DNA from: Litomosoides sigmodontis
Taxonomy: Eukaryota > Nematoda > Chromadorea > Rhabditida > Onchocercidae
Length of the DNA stretch: 64,000 nucleotides
Direction: 5' to 3'
Assembly: GCA_963070105.1 (NCBI GenBank)
Contig: OY718807.1
Span: 2,361,001 to 2,425,000, forward strand
The notes beneath the pieces are model-generated. The model was not told the origin of the DNA. It searched no databases and saw only the letters and a program-made list of their open reading frames with translations. The position numbers and the translations under genes were made by a program. The stretch's first letter is position 1; every line of letters starts with the position of its first letter. Below are positions 31,403 through 42,179 of this stretch, piece after piece.

Positions 31403-31729
31403 TCAAATAGAAGAAACAAAAAGCGAATATTTTGAATTATTGTTTGAATGTAATTGATTTTTTGACCTAATTTTTAAAATGAATAATTTGGATAATTGAT
31501 AAATCTGAAAAAGTTGAATATTATCAATTTGGCTTTCTTTCATCTTCGAAGCGGTAAACATCTTAGGTGATAATTTATTCTTTACAGATCTTCTAGAAAG
31601 AATAGATTTACGAATCATTCTGCCATCCATATCATTTTCACACTTCGTAGGGGGTAACTCTAATACAAGACGTTTTTTTTTTTTTTCTTTCCTCCAACTC
31701 CGTAGAAAATTAACATATGGGTACGACAT
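31403..31729 (-). CDS. uncertain 108-residue open frame
   Basis: An ATG-initiated frame on the minus strand beginning MSYPYVNFLRSWRKEKKKKR and containing PPTKCENDMDGRMIRKSILS and SVKNKLSPKMFTASKMKESQ. The composition in the first 75 residues looks like protein rather than translated AT-rich DNA. The tail (QLHSNNNSKYSLFV) looks like noise, so if real it may be spliced. No family recognised. Confidence 0.2.
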   Translation of the reverse strand: MSYPYVNFLRSWRKEKKKKRLVLELPPTKCENDMDGRMIRKSILSRRSVKNKLSPKMFTASKMKESQIDNIQLFQIYQLSKLFILKIRSKNQLHSNNNSKYSLFVSSI

Positions 31730-33035
31730 TGTAATTGTTGCAATACATTACGGTAATATGCGATGATAGTATGAAGCGGTTAACATCAAAGTGATTCACT
31801 TCTAAGACATCTATATAACAATCTCAGTAGTTAAGTGGTCGATTAAGGAAATAACCTCGTCATGTAAATTGCTGTTAATCGAGGACAAATGAAATTGCAT
31901 TTATTGAAGGAACTAAATTCACACCTCTTCAATTTCGGTACTCTTTTGAAGATTCCGATATAATGTGATATTTAGCACTAAGAGAGAAAGTGCTAAGTAG
32001 TAGGAAAAATAAGACAGAGAGAGAGTGAATGAGTAAGTGAAAGAATAATAATTGATGCGTTGAATAATTGCAAATAGCTTTCATAGTAATAATAATGATG
32101 ATGATGATGATGATGATGGTGATAATAATAATATTAATAAAGAAGTCCATCCGTATCCTTCCAGTTATTTTGATTTCTCTCCTTTAATACTGGAGTTTTC
32201 AAGACCTCATGAAATGTCCACTTTTTTAATAAGTAGCGAACTCAACAAACCTTTTTGAAAAAGGAGAATGAGTTTGTGTGATTTATTAAAATCCAAATTT
32301 ATTGGAAATCACTACAACTATAAATGTAGGATCGAAGAGCAATCGAGCACATTTCAAAATTTGAATTTCATACTTTATTTTTTCATACTTTTATATTGAA
32401 ATAACATTGAAGTGATATGAACCTAAAGTAATATTTGAAAGTCACTTCGTACAGGTTTTTTCGTGCAAGTAGCACTCATGCTTTCTAAATTATAGTCAGC
32501 TTTTATGGATCAATCAGAAAAAAAATCCGTCGATATTACTTTAAGTATCATTGGATGGAGAAATTAAAATTGTCCAATCTAAGACCGTTTTCAATTCGAT
32601 CAGGTGATCTGCGAAAAGAATACTTGAACTCGTCCAGAAGATCTACTGTGCGGCTTTTTTTTTTGCTTTCCCGGATGTGGGACAAGTGATCAGTGGCTCA
32701 TCATTTTCCTGCTCCTATACTGTGCACTACAGTATCACATCTATTTACCTGCACAATTATATATCATGTTTTTAAAGTTATAAATTATAAATTATTTATC
32801 GCTGGGACTTCAACTGATTTCAAAATGCTTCATTCTCTATTACTTTTAATTCATGTTTTCTCTGAACCAGTTGATAATTTACAGTAATTTTGCAAGAAAC
32901 AATTATTTATCTGCGAGACAGTGACAGTACAAAAGCAGTACAAATGTATCGGACGACTTATCACTACCGCTTGCATTTACGTTATCCACGATCATCGCAT
33001 AGATAATACATTTCCTTCAAGTCTTAGTAATACTA

Positions 33036-33245
33036 GTATTATTATTATTACAATCATTAGTAACATTGCTACTATTACACGTTATTATTATTAATATTAT
33101 TATATTATTAATTATCATTATCATTACCATTAATATTATTATTATTATTAGTAGCAGTAGTAGAAAAAGTAGTTGCAACATTATTAGTTATTATATTATT
33201 GGTATTATTATTGTCGCTATTACTATTATTATTATTATTAATTTG
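33036..33245. repeat. ATT/TTA trinucleotide-rich tract
   Basis: About 210 bp of imperfect ATT/TTA repeats with AGT/AGC variants, just upstream of the orphan exon at 33394. Confidence 0.85.
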
Positions 33246-33393
33246 CTATATTTTTAACAACAAAATTTTTATGACTAGAAATTTTCAATTTTCGCATCCT
33301 ACACTTCAGATGACATTTATAAGCTTCAAAAAAAAAATTATCATTTGATGTTTTCTTTTCTTTTCGTTTTGTTTGAATTCTTTTCCGGTTTAG

Positions 33394-33567
33394 AAGCGAC
33401 CGAATCGTAAAGCGCCTGATGCTGATCGTTTCCCGAAACGTAGTACACCCGGTATATCGTCGTATCGTTTACCAAATCTTAATACACCTGAAATGTCGCC
33501 TTCCCTCTTATCAAATCTTAGTACTCCTGAAAGTTATGCAAATCAGCCAGTAGTTGACGAAGCATAA
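33394..33567 (+). CDS. orphan 3'-terminal exon with a 13-residue tandem repeat (partial gene)
   Basis: After a good acceptor (TTCCGGTTTAG) the plus strand is open for 57 codons to a [23 protein letters not shown] and onward, ending NQPVVDEA. Inside is a tandem repeat of about 39 bp: [13 protein letters not shown], then [13 protein letters not shown], then STPESYA. The T-P-x-x-S and (P/S)-N-L positions are conserved while synonymous sites differ. That pattern points to a translated repeat under selection. TP and SP dipeptides are possible proline-directed kinase sites. The upstream exons were not found. The stop lies only 38 bp from the minus-strand stop of the secreted peptide gene, so the two genes would be convergent. 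Function unknown. Confidence 0.5.
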   Translation, partial: KRPNRKAPDADRFPKRSTPGISSYRLPNLNTPEMSPSLLSNLSTPESYANQPVVDEA

Positions 33568-33605
33568 AATTCGGAAATTATATTTTAACTATGTGATTAC
33601 TACTA

Positions 33606-36600
33606 CTAGCCTGGTATGTCTTTCTTTTCATAATCATTTTCATCAAGCATTATCATATTCCGCATAAGACTTCTGTAAGTCGGATCTGTTCCATAATCAT
33701 CTTTACCAGGGTGCACTTCGCCTGAAATACCATCAGGTTAACAATCAGTAAAATTTCGATTTCTGGATTGATTCTATATGTCTGAACATTGCTGGGAGAT
33801 TTAAGATCAAATCCAATGTAAATCATTCAGACAGAAAGAACAATCGTTGCTCTTTTTCTGCCTAGAAATTCATAAAAATTATTATCGTTACCTAACTGTA
33901 TCTATTATTTGCAATTGTTATTTACAATTTTATTTCGCTATTTGAAATTGTAACGCATGAAAAGCAATGAGTTTTTTCGTATTAAAAAAATTTTAATAAA
34001 AATTATAAAATTTATAAAAAATTGACCTTTTAATAAAGTATCAAAAAGCAACAAAACATAATCAACAAAATATTTCCAATTTTCTCGTCCCACTTCTTTC
34101 TGTCATTTGTCTCTCATCAAAAAATATCCTTATCCGTTGGGCATCTATTTTAATAATTTATTAATTTACCGAATATCAAAATGTGTCCTCTCTCTCTCTC
34201 TCATTTCATATTTTCTTATTTTTTTTTGCTTTACTTTAATTTACGATAAGAAATTTCTTTTTGCTGTTATCCGTTAAATGAATTAATTTACTTAGAAATC
34301 TCCACCTTCATCACATCTATTGTGCTCGAATTTATGATTAAATTTTTGTTTTCAAAGGAAAAAAATTCTTTCAAAAATTTTCATACGATTGAATTAAACT
34401 TTACGAGCACAAAAACGAAAGCACTTTTGCTATTAAAAAAAACACATACAGACGCACGCCCACTCATCCACCCACACACTCATTCCCCGCCCACTCACAC
34501 ACAAACATGAGCAAAATTAAAAGTGTAATTTTGAAGCAAACAGCCTTTTTCATTATTTGACTGTTTGCCATGGTGTTTATTTCGTGCATTGTCAAAAAGC
34601 AAAAAGAACGAAAGCAAACATTACCGTTCAGCAAAACGATGTTAGCATGAAATTTGTCGCTAATGGAATTAAAATTGGTTACTTAAATAACAGATGTTTT
34701 TTATGTACGATTTAAAAAAATGACAAAATCCATTCTGATAAATAACTCACTAGCGATAGGCTCGTATGCAACATCATTCAATGACCTGTAGTAATCTGAA
34801 AAAATATAATTCGAAGAAAATAATTGTCGCTGATTTGTAGAAAATTATTTTTTTTTAATATCAAAAACAATCTTCTAGCGCTATCATTCAATAATTGTTA
34901 TGAAATTGAAAATGTTGCTGTAAATAATTTTTGTTTGCTCAAAAGAAAAAATTTATTTTAGCTATTAAAAAAAGACTTAAAAATAGGAAAAAAATGAACA
35001 TATATATGTTTGAAGGGAATAATTAGTAATAATTAAATTATGAATTGATTTAAATTTACAAAAGCAATGTAATATTTGTAATATATTTTTATCTAAATTT
35101 TAGCTTGTAGAAAAGAATTGGTTCATTAATTTTCATTTATTCGTAAAACTCTATGCTCATTGCATTATTAAATTTTCTAAATATTACTCCTCAACGATTC
35201 AAATATAATTTCAACAGATAAGAAAAATTCGATAAAATGTTTGTTTCTTTGAAAAAAAATTCTTATTAATTCAAAAAGGTTATTTTAACAACAGTAGTAT
35301 TAGATCTTAAGAAATGAACAAACAAAAGCCAAAAATTTTCTGAATTTGATAAATTTTAAAAATTTAACTGAAAATTCAAACAGTCAAACAAACCAAAATC
35401 AGAATTTATAACTTTTTTTGAAAATTTAATTGGGAATTTTATTTTTTAATAAGAGAAATTATGAAAGTCTGTTACGGTTAAACTGTTATACATCATTTAA
35501 GAACAATTATTTTTTTAAATTTTTTCCTTAATGAGCTTTAAATGGATGAATTGGAACAACACCAATTCTAAAATTTATGACCAGGAAGCTTTAAAAGAAA
35601 AAAGGAACTTCTAAAATTGTTCAGAATTGAAAAATATTCCGTGCTGTTAGTAGGATAAATGGGAGTGATTTATTAATGGGAATGCTTTACTTGGAAATTA
35701 ATCATTCTGACAGAAAAGTGAATTTGGAAAAATAAAATCTCATCTATCATGCATTGAATTTAAAGCTTTTGGATAAATTTAAAGTGTTTCGTTTTCTGCG
35801 TTAGTTAAATTTATTTGGAAATGCTAAAAGAAAAAACAGCTAAATAAATACAATAAAAGTTGAATTCATTGTACGTTTTTACGTAAAATTTCCTGTTAAA
35901 TCGTAAGGAATAGGAAAGTAGTCGTTAACATTTTAGCTAAAATTTGAAAATTAACTTCTAATTACTAATTACTCTAAAATTGCTTTCAAAAATTTTTATC
36001 CTTTTATTTTTACCATTAAAATGGAAACTTTAGATTGAAATTTAATGATATTTGACAATACTAGTCCTTCCTAATGTAAACAATTTTAATGACCGATTTG
36101 CGCCTAAATAATGATTACAATTTACGAGTGAAATTTAAGTGCGTTGTGGAGATTTGTGAAAGTTGAAATAATTAAATTTCTAACTAACTTATCATTTTTA
36201 GATGCAACAATTTCACTGACAATTTCGCACACATTTAATTTCAAAGAAGCAATAAATTATTTGCATTTAAATTTTAACAAAAACATTTGAAACAAATTGC
36301 ATTTCGTAAATAATTTAGCTTAACGTGCACGTAAACTTTTGTAAAATTGTAAAATTCTCACTGAATGCTACCATCATGGATTTAACACAATGATTGTGAT
36401 AGCATTAGTTTGCATAATTGCTAAAATATTTGATTATTTTATTTTATTTTTTTTAAAAAAAAACAAAGTAATTAATGGCCTTTTTTCTTTGCTTTGAAAT
36501 ACTCAGATTGCCGTGTTTGTGTTCATTAATATGAGAAAAAAAAGTGCAATTAATCATTTTTCCACCTGTGAAATTTTAATGCACCTTTAGAGATTATTGC

Positions 36601-37114
36601 AATTTCTCCCACAAATCATCAAATTTAAAAAAAAAAAAATAAGATCTCATTCGTCTTTTTTAAAGCTTTTCCACTTTCTTATACTACAACGCATAATATT
36701 TAATAATTATAATTAGAGATTGCAATTTCCTTTACAAATTTAATAAAAAAAAAAAGAAGAAAAATTTTAGTTGTCCATTTTTTAAGCCTAAATTTTTCAT
36801 TTTTTTAGAAGTTTTTTTTTTTGAAGCTAAAATTTCCACTTCATTATATAATGTAGGTTTCGTTTTAAGACCTGAAACTTCCACCTTATCATATCGCAAA
36901 CTTTTTCTTAAGCCTAAAATTTCCACCTCATTGATCCTACCGCATTGCCACATGTTACATTCAATGATACTATCATTAATTAGCATAAAAATTAATTTCA
37001 CTTACTCCAATCGGCCATTTGAGAAGGTAAGGTTGTTGTTGTTGGTGCTGTAAGTGTGACAATGATAATTGCAAGTTTTAGCATATGCGTTAGCAATGCT
37101 GTCGTTGGCTCCAT
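33606..37114 (-). CDS. novel secreted peptide precursor, 89 residues
   Basis: Three short exons were found by eye: 37114-37006, 34795-34751 and 33721-33606. The junctions are consensus (A|GTAAGT, TTTTTTCAG|, A|GTGAGT, ATTTCAG|) and every phase matches. The protein starts MEPTTALLTHMLKLAIIIVT, a basic/polar start followed by a hydrophobic core, then LTAPTTTTLPS, so a signal peptide ending in the twenties or low thirties is likely. The mature part is about 60 residues, has no Cys, and is acidic and Tyr-rich. YRSL occurs twice (WNYYRSLNDVAYEPIA and GTDPTYRSLMRNMIML), one copy in the second exon and one in the third. There are single basic residues near the copies (MRN) and a KK near the C-terminus (EKKDIPG). 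This suggests a peptide hormone or other secreted factor, but no known family is recognised. Introns are about 2.2 kb and 1.0 kb, so further exons cannot be excluded. Confidence 0.65.
36650..36955. repeat. diverged tandem repeat, unit about 57-60 bp, in intron 1 of the peptide gene
   Basis: Four to five degenerate copies share an AAGCCTAAAATTTCCACCTC-like core followed by ATTATATAACGC-like sequence, each preceded by a T-run. On the minus strand the copies give the repetitive frame at 36732-37001, which is not a gene. Confidence 0.6.
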
Positions 37115-38441
37115 AATTGCAAAAATGGAAAAAGGAGACAATTGCGCTCAGTTCCTGCTAAGTTAGATTATACGAATTGTTCTTGAGTGACAGAGCTAGT
37201 TAGGGTAGTTCGATGGGAATGTCGCCGGAAGGCTTTTTCTCTTTTCATTTTTTTTTTTGCTTAGAATGTCGGTAGTGTGCTCTATCCCTTCTTTTTTTTC
37301 CCCTTTTTCATTCTCTCCTCTATCATATTTTTGCCTCATTTTTTTCATTTCAAATAAAATTATGCAAATATTTCCCACCACCTTCTCTCTTTCTCTCTCC
37401 CTCTCTTCCACTCTTTCTCCTCTTTTTCTTGTCAATTTTTCCTACTTAGATAGACTATTATAGTTTAATGCTTCTCAGTTTTGATTGTCATTTCCTTCTC
37501 ATTTCACTCTTCTTCATCACTTTTCACATTGTATGATACTGCTAGATTAGAGCTTAATGAATCCATTGAGAAAAGTGTTTTTAGAAAAATGCTAAATTTC
37601 ATTGCTGGCGTTTTATTTTTGCTTACCCAACAGAAAAAACAAATGAACAATTAGTGCAATCGGAAATATTTTGCTATCGAAAAATTAATTTTAATTGGAA
37701 AAATTATCGCATAATTTTAATAATAAAATAGAGCATTTTTGCCTTTTGATTATATCAATATCTACAAATTTTAGCAATTTTCATTTAGTACAAAGTTAAA
37801 ATTCATACGTAAATAATAGCTGAACTGAACTAACCTCTCATACGATCGATCTATGGCCCAGTTACTTACACAGCATTGAAATGATGTGATAAAAGGTGTA
37901 AAATGAGCATTATCAGAGAGTTGTCATAATGTTTATAATTTTTGAAATTCAATGAAATTGAAATGTCCGACTAAACAGAGATATTAACTGCCGGAGATGA
38001 AAATCAAGAGATGAAAATCAATTTCATTGCAATTAGAAAGGAAATTGAAATATTTCGCTCTTCTTATCACATCAGTCAACATTAACTTCTCTCTCTCTCT
38101 CTCCCTCTATCTCTATCTCTATCTCTATCTCTTTCTTTCTTTCTTTCAAAAATGTTACTTTCCATTTGTGCTGCCATAATTCAGTGAGCAAAAAGTAAGA
38201 GAATTGAAATTTTTTCTAGAACGTATTTTTTACACTTAGAGATTTTTTTTTAACTCAAAAAGGTTGAAAAAAAACTCTGAGTGCAAAAAAATACGTTTTA
38301 ACATTTGCTTCATATTTCAAAGCTTAATTGATCCATGCATTTTTAGAAAAGATAAAGGAAAAGACAAAGAAATTTTTATGAGATGTAAAATTTCTACCTC
38401 ACTGGTACCATTTACACTTGAAGTTTTATTTAGCAGATAGT

Positions 38442-38556
38442 GTACCGTTGCATTTAACCTAATGCTTAACTCAGTTGAACTTGCTGGTGCCATTGCATTT
38501 AACTAAAAATTTTAAATCAATTTAACTTGCTGGTGCCACTGCATTTAAACTAAAGA
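38442..38556. repeat. short tandem repeat, unit about 45 bp, three copies
   Basis: Three copies share GGTGCCATTGCATTTAACTA-like starts near 38442, 38487 and 38533, with TTGAACTTGCT between. The last copy is truncated. Confidence 0.6.
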
Positions 38557-39385
38557 TTCCGTCAATTTTCGTATAAAATGACGTAAAATTACGTGCAATG
38601 ACATGGATGATAATAAAATGCACAATTTCATAAATGACAGTATTTGTAGAATTGTTAGAAAAATTTAATACTGTCATTTCAAATTAAAGTAGAAATAATT
38701 AATTGATAAAAAAACATTTCTTCAATGGTGTTACGATTGAAGTGACTATTATTGATTGGTCATTTCTGTGACGGACAATTATTATTACAGCAATATAATT
38801 TTAAGTGCAAATACATCAGTAATTCAATTAGCAATTGCAGCAGTTGTAAAGTATTTTAACAAATTTTAATTGCATTAATCAAATAATTAAAGAGGAGAAA
38901 ATTCAACCATACTTACTGCTACTACTAAATTCAAATTTCACTTATTTCTACAAAATTAGCCACAATGATGGCGTCGTTGAGTGGCTAGCAATTTCGCAAT
39001 GAAACATAGCTGAAATTATTCGACAAACTTACAAACTACCAATTATCTAACCCTAACAAACTACCTGTTTACCTTACGTCAACTTCGAGCATAACGCTTA
39101 ATTGGACAACTCACTTTTCATCACGCATTAAGCGCACGTGCTAATCACACATCATCACCGCTACAATAATTTGTATGTTTAATGATAGACCTAACAATTT
39201 TTGTTATTTTATTGAAAATTTCATTTGCATTGCTGCTTTTTTTCCCTCTCCCTCTATCTCTACGTCTTATCTTCCATTTCAAATTAAATATTTTTTTATT
39301 ATATTTATGAAAAAATATTTGTGAAAAAAATATTTATGAAAATCTATTTTGGTCAAAAATGAACGCGCTGTGCTTTCGAAAGTTC

Positions 39386-39605
39386 TCTTGTTATTGTTAT
39401 TGTTGTTGCTGCTATTGTTGTTGTTGTTATCATTATTGTTGTTGTTCCTATTGGCGTTGTTGTTGTTGTTGTTGTTGTTGAATTTTTTAAGGTACAAAAT
39501 AAAAAGTTTTTTTTAGTTCTCTTGCTATTTTTATTATTGTTGCTGCTTTATTGTTGTTGTTCTTGTTGTTGTTGCTATTGTTGTCGCTGTTGTTGTTGTT
39601 GTTGT
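39386..39605. repeat. TTG/GTT trinucleotide tract (two blocks)
   Basis: Two blocks of TTG repeats (39386-39480 and about 39535-39605). Each is followed by a shared TTTTTAAGGTACAAAAT sequence, so the whole block of about 125 bp was duplicated. Confidence 0.85.
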
Positions 39606-40157
39606 AAAAATTTTTAAGGTACAAAATGTATTAGTAACACTGCTGATATTTTCATTCTAAAATTTTTACCACTTTCCTTCACTTTCACCAGCATCAGTAC
39701 TTCGTACTTTTCAATAATTTAAAAGTGTCGCTATTTGATGCTCAATGAAAGGGAGAAATGGAAGCAAATTTTGAAAAAAATTCACTCGCACCTGCTTTTT
39801 CAAATTACCTCATTGTTGGGCGAGCAAAAAAGAGGTACGAAATGAAAAATGCCATTAACTTATTATTTATTCCTAATTTGTTGTTAAATTTGTTTTTCCA
39901 ATGCCAAATATGTCAATTGTATGCTTCGTTAAATAAGCAGCTAGGAGTTTGTTAATGAATTTTAATTTCATTTGCATCAAAATGATGGAAATTAAAAAGA
40001 AAAAAAATGAGGCAAAAGCGACGGATGAATTCAAGCTTCCCCTCTGACCGCTATTAATTGCTTTCAGTTGTTGACGGATGCGTTGAAAGCTCAGATCGGA
40101 TTACGAAACCAAAAAAAAAGAAAGAATCGAAGAGGAAAAAAACACCCCTCGAATAAT

Positions 40158-40360
40158 ATGGATAATTAAAAATGGCAAAAAAAGCTGTTTAGGTTTAAAT
40201 TTAAATCAAAAACTCACTTTCTTCCATTTTAATCAGTTAGAAAACTGGGTAATATTAATATGGATAAATGAAAACAGCAAAACAAGCTGTTTAGATTTAA
40301 ATTTAAATCAAAAACTCACTTTCTTCCATTTCATTCAGTTAGAAGACTAGCTAATATTGT
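40158..40360. repeat. tandem duplication, unit about 102 bp
   Basis: Two copies share AGCTGTTTAG, the palindrome ATTTAAATTTAAAT and CAAAAACTCACTTTCTTCCA, offset by 102 bp (40184 versus 40286). They differ at scattered sites. Confidence 0.85.
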
Positions 40361-42094
40361 TCAAAAACCAAATGAAATCTCTTCGCTATCAAATAACATT
40401 AGTGAAAGAATTAAAAAAGATCCTATTTTTCGAATATAAATTTTTCTTGCCAACTGAGCGCAAAGAGTTAATTTCGTTTTTTTGCAGAAAAAAATAGTTA
40501 ATTTTTTCGCAATAGTCTGATATTACTCAAATTATTTAAGTAAATTTTACTCTTTTTTTTTTTGTTTCATTTCACCACTCAGCCTTATAGGTTTGTGTTA
40601 GAGGACAAAAAAAATGAAGGGGAATGGTACAAATTTTGTGATATACTTGGGCTTTTTTTGAATTTTTTTTCCTCCCAATAATTGCCGTTTAATCAACGAA
40701 CGGGCGTAACACTTGAAAAATTGTACCCCAAAATATTCGTCTGATAATTTTCACAGTTATAAAATAGTTACAATTAAATTTGATAATTACTAATTACGTA
40801 GTTATCACTTTCTACTACGCAAAAACAGTCAGCCAATTTCATAGGTTCATTACTATTTTAGAAATAAATTGGTTGTAAATTAATTCATTCCTAAAACAAT
40901 TTATATATGGTAGAAATGATAAAGTTACATTTTTGCCGTCAACGAGAAATGACTTTTGAAATAATTTTTAATTAAAGTAACTTTGAAATAATTTTAGTTA
41001 GCTTACCATTTATAGCATTTTGTTGTTTAATTCAAAAGCTATGCTTTTTTTTATCGTTGAATGTATGATGAAAGGAATGTGTCGTTTGTTGAAAATTTCT
41101 TTTTTTTGGTAACGTCAGTTTCATTGGTACGGAAAAAAATCATTTTTTAAAAATTACTTTAAAGTTATTTTTTGAAAAAGAATTGATTCTCATAAATATG
41201 CTTAAATGTGTTTTAATTTGTTCAAAAAAATAAACACATTATTTAAATTCATGAAAATATGCTTAAATTATTCAAATGGAACTGCATGAATATGTTTACT
41301 TCAATATTTTCAAATTTATGCATAATATGTTTCAAATTTATGAACTGTCAGTGCAAAGTAGCAGTGAGTTGTTATTAGTTGTAAATTTTTGAATTATAAA
41401 TTGTCTACAAAAAAAAAGAAAATGTTTAGGGCATGTAGTTGCGACATAAAGTAAATTCATTTAAATTAGCAAAATACAAACAAAATGATTTTCATCGAAC
41501 AAAAATTGAGCATCAATAGCAAAATTGTTATTTACAATTACTTATTCAATTGTTGCTGAGTCAAGTTAGTTTGAAATAGTAGTAGTCTTTGGTGATGATA
41601 ATAAAATGAGTGAAAGGATTATGAAATTGAATTTACCAACAAACTCTTTTATATATTAAAATGCAATTTGCTATTTTCAAAAGGAGAAATGAAAATGAAA
41701 ATTTAATAAATAATAAAACAGCAAAATTTTCACCTCATAGATGATCGATCGGTAGATCACATGGTTACTATTAGACTTTACAATTTGCATACTTTAAAAT
41801 AAAATAAAATAATTTACAAACAAAAAAAAAATTTAACCAAATCTGATCCAATTTTTTTTCCATATTATATAAACTGCCTTTTAAAAAAGAGCGGGGTGTG
41901 TTAGTTTTTTGCTAAAATATTCCAAATTACATATTTAGGAAGGCATAAGTTTGTTAAAAATTTCTAATAATCGTTGATTGATTTGTAAATGTGTGAAATG
42001 AATAAAAAGTAACCGATAATTATGTCAAAAAAAGTAACAGAAAAAAATCGGAAACGAAGAAACAATGATGCAACCAATGAGAGGGAAGAGTGGA

Positions 42095-42146
42095 GAAAGA
42101 GAGGGAGAGGGAGAGGGAGAGGGAGAGGGAGAGAGAGAGAGAGAGA
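42095..42146. repeat. GGGAGA/GA microsatellite
   Basis: GGGAGA hexamers followed by GA dinucleotides, about 34 bp past the neuroligin stop codon and so inside its 3' UTR. Confidence 0.9.
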
Positions 42147-42179
42147 TGAAATTACAATAATACATACGCAAATGTACCG

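Larger units (their letters stand above)
37115..42179. other. intergenic region between the peptide gene and neuroligin
   Basis: AT-rich, with CT tracts near 37385 and 38090, several short tandem repeats and a long TTG tract. It should include the peptide gene promoter and the neuroligin 3' UTR. No additional gene supported. Confidence 0.5.
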
